DNA of 64,000 bases from Zobellella endophytica (GCF_003012775.1 NZ_PXYG01000001.1:744001-808000); one strand, 5' to 3'; positions 10,144 through 19,766 are shown, numbered from the stretch's first letter. The notes: a model not told the origin generated them from the letters alone. Made by a program: numbers and translations.

Positions 10144-11058
10144 ATGATCAAATACCAACGTATTCTGGTGGTGGTCGACCCGGTCGCCGAAGCGCAACCC
10201 GCCCTGCACCGGGCCGTGTCGGTGGCGGCGCTGGAAGAAAATGCCGCCATCACCCTGTTTCTGCCCATCTACGACTTTTCCTATGAAATGACCTCCATGC
10301 TCTCCAGCGAAGAGCGGGACGAAATGCGAGAAGGGGTTATACAGGGGCGCGCCGAATGGCTGCAGAGCCTGCTGACGCCCTACCAGGACAGCAATATCCG
10401 GTTCGACGTCAAGGCGGTGTGGCACAGCCGTCCGTTCGAGGCCATTATTCAGCAGGTGCAGGAGGGCAATCACGACTTGGTGGTGAAGAGCACCCACAAG
10501 CACGCCCTGATCCAGTCCTTTATCTTCACCCCCACCGACTGGCACCTGCTGCGCAAGTGCCCGTGCCCGGTGCTGCTGGTCAAGGAGCGGGACTGGCCGA
10601 CGGGCGGCCATGTGCTGGCGGCAGTCAACTGCTGCAGTGACGATACCGCCCAGGAAGCCCTGAACAACAAGATCATCACCGAAAGTGCCGAGGTGGCTCG
10701 GTTGCTGTCTTCCAAGCTGCACCTGGTCAATGCCTATCCGATCACCCCGGTGAACATGGCGCTGGAGCTGCCCGACTTCGATCCCCACGCCTACAACGCG
10801 GCGGTGAAGAAGCACCACGAGCGGGCCCTTTACGAATACGCGGTGCGCTTCGAGCTGGAGTCGAAAGAGCTGCACCTGCAGGAAGGGCTGGCGGAAGAAG
10901 TCATCCCCCGCTGTGCCGATGAAATCGGTGCCAGCCTGGTGATCCTCGGCTCGATCGGGCGCACCGGTTTTTCCGCCGCCCTGCTGGGCAACACCGCCGA
11001 GCACGTGATCGACAAGCTCGACTGCGATGTGCTGGTGCTGCGCCCCGACGCAACGTAA
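10144..11058 (+). CDS. uspE: Universal stress protein UspE
   Basis: A 304-residue tandem universal stress protein with two Usp domains (about residues 1-145 and 155-304). The second domain keeps the nucleotide-binding-like motif GSIGRTGFSAALLGNTAEHV. UspE is a cytoplasmic protein linked to motility, adhesion and stress resistance in E. coli, where it also sits next to fnr. ATG 10144 was preferred over GTG 10138, since GAAGGGG lies just upstream. It is probably expressed with or shortly after fnr (28-bp gap). Confidence 0.94.
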   Translation: MIKYQRILVVVDPVAEAQPALHRAVSVAALEENAAITLFLPIYDFSYEMTSMLSSEERDEMREGVIQGRAEWLQSLLTPYQDSNIRFDVKAVWHSRPFEAIIQQVQEGNHDLVVKSTHKHALIQSFIFTPTDWHLLRKCPCPVLLVKERDWPTGGHVLAAVNCCSDDTAQEALNNKIITESAEVARLLSSKLHLVNAYPITPVNMALELPDFDPHAYNAAVKKHHERALYEYAVRFELESKELHLQEGLAEEVIPRCADEIGASLVILGSIGRTGFSAALLGNTAEHVIDKLDCDVLVLRPDAT

Positions 11059-11191
11059 GCGCCGTTAAGCCGGCACTCTTGACTGAGCCACGTTTTTGAA
11101 GCCGGCTCTACACTCCAAGGGCTGCAGACGTTCGAGTTTCTCCAGTGTATCCGCCAGGCCGACGGCGCCACTCCGTTTACCTTCGCGGGCA

Positions 11192-11731
11192 TCAGCGTGT
11201 ACTCGACAGCCGTGCAATTTCCTCCTCTGTTACCGTTTTACAGCTGGATTTAGGCCTTTCGCCACGTAGCCAGGATGTCCATTTTCGGCGTGGATTGAGG
11301 ATGAAATGCATCTGACGACTCATGCCATTTTCAATCACCACATCGCTGCTGCTGTCGTCCTCCTTATCGGTCACGCGCAGCTTTTCGCTGGTCACCTGCT
11401 CTCCTTGCTTCAGCGTCGCAGAAATCCGATCACTGTAGATACGCAATGTCAAAGGCCCGGTTTCATGAATGCGGATCCCCCCCTCTTCAACGTTGCCCGC
11501 CACTATGTGCAGCGGCTTCACCATACAGAGCTCTCCCGCATCGTTGCGGCTGATGTAGACTCCTTCTCCGGCGATACCGTGCAGATAGAGCAAACGGCCT
11601 TCCGCAATGGTCGGAATCACCACCACCCCCTCGACATCGACGGACAAGAGGTTGGATAACGCCTCTTGCGCTATGGCCAAAGAGCTGTGCAGAGAAAGCA
11701 GGATCCCTGAAATGACACCGGCTGATTTCAT
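11192..11731 (-). CDS. Exported protein of unknown function
   Basis: A 179-residue protein with a signal peptide (MKSAGVISGILLSLHSSLAIA, cleavage probably at A-QEA). The mature part is rich in beta-type sequence and has few Cys; the C-terminus is basic. I do not recognise a family. It lies downstream of a frameshifted DUF805 gene and of a divergent membrane AraC regulator, and together these interrupt the usual uspE-ttcA neighbourhood, so it is probably the effector or cargo of an accessory module. An AGGA-type ribosome binding site precedes the ATG. Confidence 0.7.
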   Translation of the reverse strand: MKSAGVISGILLSLHSSLAIAQEALSNLLSVDVEGVVVIPTIAEGRLLYLHGIAGEGVYISRNDAGELCMVKPLHIVAGNVEEGGIRIHETGPLTLRIYSDRISATLKQGEQVTSEKLRVTDKEDDSSSDVVIENGMSRQMHFILNPRRKWTSWLRGERPKSSCKTVTEEEIARLSSTR

Positions 11732-11745
11732 CGTCTTTCCTCCTG

Positions 11746-12082
11746 TTATAAAGCCATGCCATATACGTTGGTTCGTGGATCACCTTGTTGCGCCAACATC
11801 AGCAGCAATGCGATGATGCCGATCACCGGGACAAAAAACATCGCCGCCCACCAGCCAGCGTCCGGTATCGTGCAGACGGCGCACCGTCACGGCTATAAGC
11901 GGGACAAAACTGGCGATGCTGTAGGCAATCTCCACCCAGGCCGGAGCGCCACTGCCAATCTCCAGCGCCACCAACGCCACGCTGATAAGCAGGTTAACCA
12001 GAAAGAACATCCAGAACGCCCGGCGTGATGCCCGGCCTGAAAAGACCAGGCTCAGTTGCCAGGCCTGCCAATACCACTTCAT
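11746..12082 (-). pseudogene. DUF805 membrane protein, frameshifted
   Basis: The first 75 residues read as a normal DUF805 integral membrane protein (FSGRASRRAFWMFFLVN, then helices, then VRRLHDTGR). Right after HDTGR, near 11860, the frame changes: the open frame gives an unrelated basic tail and stops near 11780, while the other frame gives the expected continuation (GWWAAMFFVPVIGIIALLLM, then QQGDPRTNVYG) and stops at 11746. Comparison with the family motif HDTGRSGWW suggests loss of two bases in a GCGC tract. Either a real inactivation or a sequencing error; raw reads would decide. Confidence 0.75.
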
Positions 12083-12180
12083 TAGTTATCTCCTCGCTGA
12101 AACTTCACGCTTCACGCCACGAACTTGGGAGGCGGACACGTTGACGATGGCGCAACCGCAGCGTTCCGGCGTCCTTGAGC

Positions 12181-12241
12181 CGGTTTCAGGACCTCCTAAA
12201 ACAGGTTTCAGGACATTGAACACTTCTCGGAATACATTGAA
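12181..12241. promoter_or_regulatory. Paired direct repeats, likely AraC-type operator
   Basis: GGTTTCAGGAC occurs at 12182-12192 and again at 12204-12214, exactly 22 bp apart (two helical turns). A second repeated octamer, ACATTGAA, occurs at 12213-12220 and 12234-12241 (21 bp apart). The sites lie between the divergent DUF805 gene and the AraC-family gene. Direct repeats at this spacing are the usual target form for AraC regulators, so autoregulation and control of the minus-strand genes are likely. Confidence 0.55.
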
Positions 12242-12297
12242 ATGGTTAGGCTTGATACAGCCCGGTTAAGGAACTTTGCCGATAAAATGGAAACGTC

Positions 12298-13323
12298 ATG
12301 ATCGCTATTCCCCTGCCTTTTGTTGTCTCACTGCTGCTGTTTTTACTGGCGATCATGTTGTGGATGAAACCGTCCCAGGAAGGAAAGTCGCCCAGTCTGT
12401 TCGCCGCACTGTGCGCCTTGACAACCGCCATCGTCGGACTTCGATGGACACTGGATATGGCGATATTCCGCATGTTGCAGCCGGTCTGTGCCGCCCTGGT
12501 ACCCTTGGCGGCGTGGTACTGCTTCAGCCGGGCCCATCAACCGGGGCGACTGTCGCCACTGCACTGGTCGGGCCCGATCGTCGTGGCGGCCGGTTCGCTG
12601 GGTTATCCCTACTGGCATGCCCCTCTGGATCTGATACTGACGATGCTCTACGTCGGTTACGGTATTGCGCTGCTTCGCTCGTCAGGCACCATGGCATCGG
12701 AAGTGCGTTTGTCGGATGTAGAATGGGTGAAATATGCCGAGTGGGTAGCGGGCGGTATGTTGCTGTTCTCGGCCGGTATCGATGGCGCACTGACACTGGA
12801 TTTTGCCCGCTATGACGGTGCTCATGCCATGTATATTCTCGCTGTCGGTTACACCTTGCTGTTACCGACCCTGGCCCTGGTGGTGGTGATGGTCAGCCAG
12901 AGTACTCAACCGAGCGGAGCGGCTGAAAGCGCACCATCCGAGCCTGAGCCACCCACACAAGCCGTACTCAGCGCTGGCGAAGCCAACGCGATCATCGCTA
13001 AACTGGATACGCTGCTGCGTGAAAAGCAGGCGTTTCTCGACCCGGATTTAACCCTGGGTCGCCTGTCACGAAAACTGACCATTCCGGCACGGCAGATTTC
13101 AATGGCCGTGAATCAAGTTCACGGCCGTAATCTTTCCAAGGTGCTCAACGAATACCGGATTGAACATGCCAAAGAACGCCTGCTGACCAGTGATGAAAGC
13201 ATTACTCAGGTGTATCTCAATTCCGGCTTCCAGACGAAGTCCAATTTTAACCGCGAGTTCAGCCGGGTAACCGGACAGACGCCGAGCGCCTTTCGTCGTC
13301 AGGCTCCGGTATCTGAGCCTTGA
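12298..13323 (+). CDS. AraC family regulator with N-terminal membrane domain
   Basis: A 341-residue protein. The first 200 or so residues contain about six or seven hydrophobic segments (for example PFVVSLLLFLLAIMLW and MYILAVGYTLLLPTLALVVVMV), then a Pro/Ser/Glu linker (SAPSEPEPPTQ) and a C-terminal AraC-type DNA-binding domain with two helix-turn-helices (LTLGRLSRKLTIPARQIS; ITQVYLNSGFQTKSNFNREF, then TGQTPSAFR). It is therefore a one-component membrane-bound sensor-regulator. Direct repeats upstream are its probable operator. Ligand unknown. Its divergent partners are a DUF805 gene and an exported protein. Confidence 0.88.
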   Translation: MIAIPLPFVVSLLLFLLAIMLWMKPSQEGKSPSLFAALCALTTAIVGLRWTLDMAIFRMLQPVCAALVPLAAWYCFSRAHQPGRLSPLHWSGPIVVAAGSLGYPYWHAPLDLILTMLYVGYGIALLRSSGTMASEVRLSDVEWVKYAEWVAGGMLLFSAGIDGALTLDFARYDGAHAMYILAVGYTLLLPTLALVVVMVSQSTQPSGAAESAPSEPEPPTQAVLSAGEANAIIAKLDTLLREKQAFLDPDLTLGRLSRKLTIPARQISMAVNQVHGRNLSKVLNEYRIEHAKERLLTSDESITQVYLNSGFQTKSNFNREFSRVTGQTPSAFRRQAPVSEP

Positions 13324-13350
13324 GCAGGTCATAGACCCGCCACTGGCACC

Positions 13351-13378
13351 TTGCCCTCGGGGCGCCAGTCACTATAAT
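13351..13378 (+). promoter_or_regulatory. Sigma-70 promoter of ttcA
   Basis: TTGCCC (13351-13356) and a perfect TATAAT (13373-13378) separated by 16 bp, 29 bp before the ttcA start codon. Confidence 0.6.
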
Positions 13379-13406
13379 AGCCCCAGTTTTTTTGGCCGGG
13401 GTTATC

Positions 13407-14330
13407 ATGTCAGTTCAAACTGCCAAGCAAGTGTACAACTTCAACAAGCTGCAGAAGCGGCTGCGTCGCCACGTGGGCGAAGCCATCGCCGACTTCAACA
13501 TGATTGAAGAGGGCGACAAAGTCATGGTCTGCCTGTCCGGTGGCAAGGACAGCTACGCCCTGCTCGACATACTGCGCAACCTGCAGGCCCATGCCCCCAT
13601 CCGCTTCGACATCGTCGCGGTCAACCTGGATCAGAAACAGCCCGGCTTTCCCGCGCATGTACTACCGGCCTACCTGGACGAGCTGGGGGTGGACTACAAG
13701 ATCGTCGAGGAAGACACCTATTCCATCGTCAAGGACAAGATCCCCGAAGGCAAGACCACCTGTTCCCTGTGCTCCCGCCTGCGCCGGGGCATCCTGTACC
13801 GCACAGCCACCGAACTGGGGGCGACCAAAATCGCCCTCGGCCACCACCGGGACGACATCCTGGAGACCCTGCTGCTCAACATGTTCTACGGCGGCACCCT
13901 GAAGTCGATGCCGCCCAAGCTGGTGAGCGACGACGGCAAGCATGTGGTGATCCGCCCCCTGGCCTACTGCAAGGAAAAGGATCTGGTGCGCTACGCCGAG
14001 GCCAGGGCCTTCCCCATTATTCCCTGCAACCTGTGCGGCTCCCAGGAGAACCTGCAACGCCAAGCGATCAAGACCATGCTGCAGGACTGGGACAAACGCT
14101 TTCCCGGCCGCATCGAGAGCATGTTCCGCTCGCTGCAGAACCTGGTGCCCTCGCACCTGCTGGATCACCGGCTGTTCGACTTCAAGGGCGTCGACCGGGA
14201 TTCCGGGGTGATCGACGGTGGCGACATCGCCTTCGACAAACCCGAGGTGGCGCCGCGTTTTAGCGTGGAAGACGACGACGAGCCCGTCGCCGAGCCGGGA
14301 GAACGGCTGCAGATCATCGAACTGAAATGA
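13407..14330 (+). CDS. ttcA: tRNA 2-thiocytidine(32) synthetase
   Basis: TtcA adds sulfur to cytidine 32 in the anticodon loop of several tRNAs, using ATP and an iron-sulfur cluster, in the cytoplasm. The 307-residue protein has the PP-loop SGGKDS at residues 44-49 and the two conserved CXXC motifs (Cys119/Cys122 in CSLC, Cys207/Cys210 in CNLC), plus [13 protein letters not shown] 13407 was chosen; a TTG at 13392 is in frame but the known family begins with the [20 protein letters not shown] segment. In relatives ttcA follows uspE directly; here a 2.2-kb module intervenes. Confidence 0.96.
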   Translation: MSVQTAKQVYNFNKLQKRLRRHVGEAIADFNMIEEGDKVMVCLSGGKDSYALLDILRNLQAHAPIRFDIVAVNLDQKQPGFPAHVLPAYLDELGVDYKIVEEDTYSIVKDKIPEGKTTCSLCSRLRRGILYRTATELGATKIALGHHRDDILETLLLNMFYGGTLKSMPPKLVSDDGKHVVIRPLAYCKEKDLVRYAEARAFPIIPCNLCGSQENLQRQAIKTMLQDWDKRFPGRIESMFRSLQNLVPSHLLDHRLFDFKGVDRDSGVIDGGDIAFDKPEVAPRFSVEDDDEPVAEPGERLQIIELK

Positions 14331-14357
14331 AAAAGGCGCCGACGGCGCCTTTTTTTA
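14331..14357. terminator. Bidirectional terminator between ttcA and the 14355-14954 gene
   Basis: AAAAGGCGCC-GAC-GGCGCCTTTTTTT hairpin with A-run and T-run on opposite sides, so it can act on both convergent transcripts. Confidence 0.85.
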
Positions 14358-14954
14358 CAACCAGGGGGTGATCCTGACCGCCGGCAGCCGCAAACGCTGC
14401 TCGCGTGCCAGGGCCACCTCATCCAGCTCCAGCCGGTCGGCTCCATCCAGGGTGGCTCCCGGCTCCGCCGGATAGAGGTGCAGCCCTTTCAGCTCGGGCA
14501 CGAAGTATTTTCCGGGCCAGCCGGCCATTTTCTGCAGCAGGGTATGCATTTCTTCCCGCACCTGGCGCAGCTGCGCCATGGGAATGTCCCCGCCCGCCAG
14601 GTCGGCCTGGATCTGGATGGATATATCGCACTGCTCGGGGCGGTCGAGCTCGAGTTGCACCACCGCCTTGTCCAGATCCAGCTGCTTGTCGAACGGCAGG
14701 GTGAACTGGCCATGGGGCAGTACCACCACGGTTCCCCGGCGCTCGCCGGCCACCCACACCCCGCCACCCTCGATGCGGCACAGGCCGTCGCCGTCGGTCC
14801 GGCTCAGGTAAAAGCCGAGCTCGGCTTCCTGCACCTCGGCCTTGGCCACCGTTTCCATGTGTTTGTAAAAGCCGCTGTAGCCCAGGGTCAGGGGGGCGGC
14901 CCGCAAAGGTGCTGCGGCCAGGGCCAGCGCCGCCAGTATCGGTAAATACGTCAT
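14355..14954 (-). CDS. Exported DUF2987-like protein
   Basis: A 199-residue protein with a signal peptide (MTYLPILAALALAAAPLRAA) and an early LGYSGFYKHMETVAKAEV segment that resembles the DUF2987 family of gammaproteobacteria; the family assignment is from memory of that motif and is moderate. Predicted to be periplasmic. One Cys pair (GLCRIEG, EQCDIS) might form a disulfide. The start overlaps the end of the membrane-protein gene upstream by four bases, so the two are probably co-translated. Function unknown. Confidence 0.72.
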   Translation of the reverse strand: MTYLPILAALALAAAPLRAAPLTLGYSGFYKHMETVAKAEVQEAELGFYLSRTDGDGLCRIEGGGVWVAGERRGTVVVLPHGQFTLPFDKQLDLDKAVVQLELDRPEQCDISIQIQADLAGGDIPMAQLRQVREEMHTLLQKMAGWPGKYFVPELKGLHLYPAEPGATLDGADRLELDEVALAREQRLRLPAVRITPWL

Positions 14955-15733
14955 GCTTCGAAATGATCTCCGGGCCGGGAAGAAGGACCGCCATGGCCGG
15001 CATCGTCGTCATGGGACCGAGCCTGGTCGGGGGCACCTTCGATGCCGCAGGCCTCCCGGTAGATGATACCCTTCACCACGATGTACAGCGGCGCCACCCA
15101 GATAAGGCCGATGCCGAAGCTCATCACCGCCGCCATGAAGAACAGCACCAGCAGCATGTGGATCAGCACCATCGCCAGCCACTGGCGGGCAAAGAGCCGC
15201 AACGAGGTCAGTATCGCCTGCAGCGGCGACAGCCTCTTTTCCAGGATCAGCGGAAAGGTGAACATCAGCGCCACGCTCAGGATCAGGGTCGGCAGCATTG
15301 CCAGCATGGGCGGCAGCCCCAGGCTCTGGCCCAGGGGCAGGAACAGGCTGGTAATGAGCCCCATGATCATGCTGGCCAGGGCCAACGGCAGCAGGTAACG
15401 GAAATAATCGAAGATCTGGTTGGGCCGGATCGGCCGGTCGGCGGCCCGGTGAATACCCATCATGTCCAGGCCGCCGCTCATCGGCGCCATGATCATGGAA
15501 ATCAGCAACCCCAGCAGGCTGGAGCTCCACATGTTTTCGTCTCCTTTGCCGGTGACCATCACCAGCAGCTGGTTCAACAGCAACCAGCAGCCGACCACCC
15601 CGATGGCGGCCAGCAGTATCGGCATCTTGGCGCCATAGATGCGTTGCCAGGCTTCCTGGAATACCGCTTTCGGCGCCAGTGCAAACCCCTGCTCCAGCGA
15701 ACGCTGCAGCCGGGTAAATCGTGGTTCATTCAT
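14951..15733 (-). CDS. Integral membrane protein of unknown function
   Basis: A 260-residue protein with about five or six hydrophobic segments (for example MPILLAAIGVVGCWLLLNQL, LALASMIMGLITSLFLPLG and LAMVLIHMLLVLFFMAAVM) and an acidic/His-rich soluble tail (SHDDDAGHGGPSS). No motif identifies a substrate. It overlaps the following DUF2987-like gene by four bases, which suggests that the pair works together at the envelope. I do not recognise a named gene. Confidence 0.75.
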   Translation of the reverse strand: MNEPRFTRLQRSLEQGFALAPKAVFQEAWQRIYGAKMPILLAAIGVVGCWLLLNQLLVMVTGKGDENMWSSSLLGLLISMIMAPMSGGLDMMGIHRAADRPIRPNQIFDYFRYLLPLALASMIMGLITSLFLPLGQSLGLPPMLAMLPTLILSVALMFTFPLILEKRLSPLQAILTSLRLFARQWLAMVLIHMLLVLFFMAAVMSFGIGLIWVAPLYIVVKGIIYREACGIEGAPDQARSHDDDAGHGGPSSRPGDHFEA

Positions 15734-15872
15734 AGTGCATTCTCTTTCCTAGGGTGGCGCCATTATAGCGGATGACGGCGCTCGGGACAGCATGCTAAGC
15801 CATTATAAAATTTGGGGATTTCTGCCGGCATAGAAACAGTAAATCAACATGTTCCGACGACAAAAATTCACT

Positions 15873-15900
15873 TTGATTTACCGGGGGCGAAGTCTAGAAT
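15873..15900 (+). promoter_or_regulatory. Sigma-70 promoter of potABCD
   Basis: TTGATT (15873-15878) and TAGAAT (15895-15900) separated by 16 bp, 57 bp upstream of the potA start. Confidence 0.5.
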
Positions 15901-15957
15901 GCGCGCTCATTTTATTGGCAGAACGCGGCGCGTTTTCATCGAGGTGAATAAGGGCAA

Positions 15958-17067
15958 ATGGCCGAACACAACACACCCATCGTCTCCCTGACCGGCATCA
16001 GCAAACAATTCGACGGCAAAACTATCATAGAAAACCTGGATTTATCCATTTATGACGGCGAATTCCTCACCATCCTGGGCCCGTCCGGTTGTGGCAAGAC
16101 CACGGTACTGCGCCTGATCGCCGGGCTGGAAGTGGTCGATGCGGGACGGATCATGCTGGCGGGTGAAGACGTCAGCCAGGTGCCAGCCGAGCAGCGTCAT
16201 GTCAACACCGTGTTCCAGAGCTATGCCCTCTTTCCCCATATGTCCATTTTCGACAACGTGGCCTTCGGCCTGCGCATGCAGAAGGTACCGGCGGCACAGA
16301 TCCGTCCCCGGGTAATGGAAGCGCTGAAGATGGTGCAGCTCGAACAGATGGCCAACCGCTATCCCCACCAGCTGTCCGGCGGCCAGCAACAGCGTATCGC
16401 CATCGCCCGGGCCGTGGTCAACCGGCCCAAGGTGCTGTTGCTCGACGAATCCCTGAGCGCCCTCGACTACAAGCTGCGCAAGCAGATGCAAACCGAGCTC
16501 AAACAGCTGCAACGCCGGCTCGGCATTACCTTCGTGTTCGTCACCCACGATCAGGAAGAGGCCCTGTCCATGTCCGATCGCATCGTGGTGATGCAGGGCG
16601 GCAAGGTGGTGCAGAACGGTGCCCCCAAGGAGATCTACGAGTCTCCTGCCAACCTGTTCGTGGCCAAGTTCATCGGTGAAATCAACATCATGGACGGCGA
16701 ACTGCTGGCCCCCGCCGACGCGACCGGCGCCTGGCACGCCCGGGTGGAAGGGCGCCACTGCCTGGTGCACAGCCAGTACCCCTTTAACGCCGGCGACAAG
16801 GTGTGCGTGCTGCTGCGCCCCGAAGATCTGCGCATGAAGACACGCGGTGCCGAGGCGCCCTCCGAAGGGGTGCCCGGGCGCATTATCGATCGCCACTACA
16901 AGGGCGCCACCCTGGACTCCCTGGTGGCGCTGGCCTCCGGCCAGCAGGTGCTGATCTCCGAATTTTTCGACGAGGACGACCCCGACTTCGACTATTCCAT
17001 CGGCCAGCAGGTGGACATCCACTGGGTCGACCGCTGGGAGGTGGTCCTGCCCTATGAACAGCACTAA
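15958..17067 (+). CDS. potA: Spermidine/putrescine ABC transporter ATPase
   Basis: The 369-residue ATP-binding subunit that powers polyamine import. It has Walker [10 protein letters not shown], the Q-loop [10 protein letters not shown], the signature LSGGQQQR and Walker [13 protein letters not shown], followed by a C-terminal TOBE-type domain (from about residue 250) that regulates activity. It is first in potABCD; its last 14 bases overlap the potB start, consistent with coupled translation. Length and motif spelling ([12 protein letters not shown]) fit PotA rather than other ABC ATPases. Confidence 0.96.
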   Translation: MAEHNTPIVSLTGISKQFDGKTIIENLDLSIYDGEFLTILGPSGCGKTTVLRLIAGLEVVDAGRIMLAGEDVSQVPAEQRHVNTVFQSYALFPHMSIFDNVAFGLRMQKVPAAQIRPRVMEALKMVQLEQMANRYPHQLSGGQQQRIAIARAVVNRPKVLLLDESLSALDYKLRKQMQTELKQLQRRLGITFVFVTHDQEEALSMSDRIVVMQGGKVVQNGAPKEIYESPANLFVAKFIGEINIMDGELLAPADATGAWHARVEGRHCLVHSQYPFNAGDKVCVLLRPEDLRMKTRGAEAPSEGVPGRIIDRHYKGATLDSLVALASGQQVLISEFFDEDDPDFDYSIGQQVDIHWVDRWEVVLPYEQH

Positions 17068-17929
17068 GGGGGTTCACGCCAATCTGTTCCGCAACCTGGC
17101 GGTCAGCCTGATCGTGGGGTGGCTGCTGCTGTTCGTGTTCATGCCCAACCTGATGATCATCGGCACCAGCTTCCTGACCCGGGATCACGCCAGCCTGGTG
17201 AGCCTGGTGTTCAGCCTGGACAACTACGGCCGGCTGTTCGATCCCCTGTATTTCCAGGTACTGTGGCACTCGGTGTTGATGGCCGGCACCGCCACCCTGC
17301 TGTGTCTGCTGGTAGGCTACCCCTTCGCCTTTATCATCGCACAGCTGCCGGCGCGCTGGCGGCCCTTCCTGCTGTTTCTGGTGATAGTGCCGTTCTGGAC
17401 CAATTCACTGATCCGCACCTATGCGCTCAAGGTGGTGCTGGGCACCAAGGGGCTGCTCAACCATGCCCTGCTCGGACTCGGCCTGATCGACCAGCCGCTG
17501 CGCATCATGTTCACCGAAGTGGCGGTGATCATCGGCCTGGTCTACCTGCTGCTGCCCTTTATGGTGCTGCCCCTGTACGCCGCCATCGACAAGCTGGACG
17601 GCCGGTTGCTGGAGGCGGCCCGGGATCTGGGCGCCGACGCCCTGGCGCGCTTCGTGCGGGTGATAGTGCCGCTCACCATGCCCGGCATCGTGGCCGGCTG
17701 CCTGCTGGTATTCCTGCCGGCCATGGGCATGTTCTATATCTCGGATCTGCTGGGCGGCGCCAAGAACCTGCTGATAGGCAACATCATCAAGACCCAGTTC
17801 CTCAACATCCGCGACTGGCCCTTCGGCTCGGCCACCAGCGTGACCCTGACGGTGCTGATGGCGGCCCTGATCTTCGTCTACTACCGGGCAAGCAAGCTGC
17901 TGAACAAGAAGGTATCCATCGATGACTAA
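17054..17929 (+). CDS. potB: Spermidine/putrescine ABC transporter permease
   Basis: A 291-residue inner-membrane permease with about six transmembrane segments and the EAA loop ([28 protein letters not shown]), which contacts PotA. It pairs with PotC to form the channel. ATG 17054 lies within the end of potA; the downstream end overlaps potC by eight bases. Family length is normal. Confidence 0.95.
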   Translation: MNSTKGVHANLFRNLAVSLIVGWLLLFVFMPNLMIIGTSFLTRDHASLVSLVFSLDNYGRLFDPLYFQVLWHSVLMAGTATLLCLLVGYPFAFIIAQLPARWRPFLLFLVIVPFWTNSLIRTYALKVVLGTKGLLNHALLGLGLIDQPLRIMFTEVAVIIGLVYLLLPFMVLPLYAAIDKLDGRLLEAARDLGADALARFVRVIVPLTMPGIVAGCLLVFLPAMGMFYISDLLGGAKNLLIGNIIKTQFLNIRDWPFGSATSVTLTVLMAALIFVYYRASKLLNKKVSIDD

Positions 17930-18689
17930 CTGGTTCAAGGGCGGCTTTTTGCTGCTGGTGTTCGCCTATCTGTACATCCCCATCGGGGTGCTGATCGCCA
18001 ACTCCTTCAACCGCTCCCGCTTCGGCATCCGCTGGGACGGCTTCACCTTCGACTGGTATGTCCGTCTGGTCAACAACGCCGGCCTGATGGAGGCAGCCCG
18101 CCACTCGGTGACCGTCGCCCTGGTGTCGGCCACCTTCGCCGCCCTGATCGGCACCCTGGCGGCGGTGGCCCTGTACCGCTACCGCTTCCGCGGCAAGGGC
18201 TTCGTCGGCGGTATGCTGTTCGTGGTGATGATGTCACCGGACATCGTCATGGCCATCTCGCTGCTGGCCCTGTTCGTGGTGTTGGGCATTTCGCTCGGCT
18301 TCTGGTCGCTGTTGTTCGCCCACATCACCTTCTGTCTTCCCTTTGTGGTGATCACCGTCTATTCACGCCTCAAGGGGTTCGACCTGCGCATGCTGGAAGC
18401 CGCCAAGGATCTGGGTGCCAGTGAGTTAGTGACCTTCAGGAAGATTATTTTCCCGCTGGCCAGGCCCGCCATCGCCGCCGGTTGGCTGCTGAGCTTCACC
18501 TTGTCCCTGGACGATGTGATCGTCAGCTCCTTCGTGACCGGACCGGCCTACGAGATCCTGCCGCTGAAAATCTATTCCATGGTCAAGGTGGGCGTGTCCC
18601 CCGAGGTCAACGCCCTGGCCACCATCATGCTGGCGGTATCGCTGGTGCTGGTGGTGACGTCTCAACTTTTGTTAAGGGATAAACGCTGA
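17922..18689 (+). CDS. potC: Spermidine/putrescine ABC transporter permease
   Basis: The 255-residue second permease, with about six membrane helices and its own EAA loop (MLEAAKDLGASELVTFRKIIFPLARPAI). The start overlaps potB by eight bases, and potD begins one base after its stop, so all four genes are tightly packed. The sequence LSFTLSLDDVIVSSFVTGP is typical of PotC/PotI. Confidence 0.95.
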   Translation: MTNWFKGGFLLLVFAYLYIPIGVLIANSFNRSRFGIRWDGFTFDWYVRLVNNAGLMEAARHSVTVALVSATFAALIGTLAAVALYRYRFRGKGFVGGMLFVVMMSPDIVMAISLLALFVVLGISLGFWSLLFAHITFCLPFVVITVYSRLKGFDLRMLEAAKDLGASELVTFRKIIFPLARPAIAAGWLLSFTLSLDDVIVSSFVTGPAYEILPLKIYSMVKVGVSPEVNALATIMLAVSLVLVVTSQLLLRDKR

Positions 18690-18690
18690 T

Positions 18691-19740
18691 ATGCAATCCT
18701 GGTTCCGTCCTCTGGCCATCGCGGTGGCCGCCAGCCTGCCCCTGGTGGCGCAGGCCAATGATCGTCTGTCCGTCTACGCCTGGGCCGAATACCTGCCCGA
18801 CAGCGTACTGACCGACTTCACCAAGGAAACCGGGGTCCGGGTGGATTACGCCACCTTCGACTCCAACGAGGCGCTCTATGCCAAGCTGAAGCTGCTGCAG
18901 ACCAGCGGTGCCAGCGAAAGCTACGATCTGATCTTTCCTTCCAGTTACATGCTGAGCAAGATGGCCCGGGAAGGGATGCTCACCCCCCTCGACAAGAGCA
19001 AGCTTCCTCACCTGGAGCAACTGGAGCCGAGCCTGCTGGACCGGGAATTCGATCCGGGCAACCGCTTCAGCGTGCCCTACGCCTTCGGCAGCACCGCCAT
19101 CGCCGTCAATCGGGACGAGCTGGCCGACGCCGAGATCACGTCCTGGCAGGATCTGTGGAGCGGCCAGTGGCAGGGCCAGCTGATGCTGACCGACGACATC
19201 CGCGAAAACTTCCAGATGGCGCTGCTGACCCTGGGCCATTCCGCCAACAGCCGCGAGCCGGCCGAGATCAAGGCCGCCTACGACAAGCTGGTGACATTGC
19301 AGGACAACGTGCTGTTGTACAACTCCGACAACCCGCGCATGCCCTACGTGGCCGGTGAGGTGTCGCTCGGCCTTATCTGGAGCGACCAGGCCTACAAGAC
19401 CCAGCAGGACGGCATGCCACTGGAATACGTGTACCCGGAAGAAGGCGCCATCTTCTGGGTGGACAGCGCCGCCATCCCCGCCAACGCCAAGTCGGTGGAC
19501 GCCGCGCACCAGTTCATCGATTTCCTGATGCGCCCGGAGATCGCCGCCCGGATCATCCAGGAACTGGGCATCGCCGTGCCCAACCAGGGTGCCAAGGCCC
19601 TGCTGCCCGCCGAGGTGGCCGACAACCAGGTGCTGTTCCCCTCCGGCGACATCGTGGCCAAGGGCCACTTCCAGGACGATCTGGGTGACGAGGTGCTCGC
19701 GGTCTACGAAGAGCACTGGGTACGACTGCGCTCCAACTGA
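18691..19740 (+). CDS. potD: Polyamine-binding periplasmic protein
   Basis: A 349-residue solute-binding protein with a signal peptide ending near VAQA-ND. The mature start (DRLSVYAWAEYLPDSVLTDF) and the segments FDSNEALYAKLKL and YAFGSTAIAVN are typical of PotD/PotF. It captures spermidine or putrescine in the periplasm and delivers it to PotBC. Which polyamine is preferred cannot be read with certainty. A terminator follows 26 bp after the stop. Confidence 0.95.
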   Translation: MQSWFRPLAIAVAASLPLVAQANDRLSVYAWAEYLPDSVLTDFTKETGVRVDYATFDSNEALYAKLKLLQTSGASESYDLIFPSSYMLSKMAREGMLTPLDKSKLPHLEQLEPSLLDREFDPGNRFSVPYAFGSTAIAVNRDELADAEITSWQDLWSGQWQGQLMLTDDIRENFQMALLTLGHSANSREPAEIKAAYDKLVTLQDNVLLYNSDNPRMPYVAGEVSLGLIWSDQAYKTQQDGMPLEYVYPEEGAIFWVDSAAIPANAKSVDAAHQFIDFLMRPEIAARIIQELGIAVPNQGAKALLPAEVADNQVLFPSGDIVAKGHFQDDLGDEVLAVYEEHWVRLRSN

Positions 19741-19766
19741 GGACCGTCCCCTCCCCCATAACGATC

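Noticed and set aside
11065..11217. 50-codon minus-strand frame starting at TTG after AGGAGG
   Set aside because: Spacing of only three bases, overlap with the exported-protein gene, no recognised family; possibly a remnant, but not supportable.
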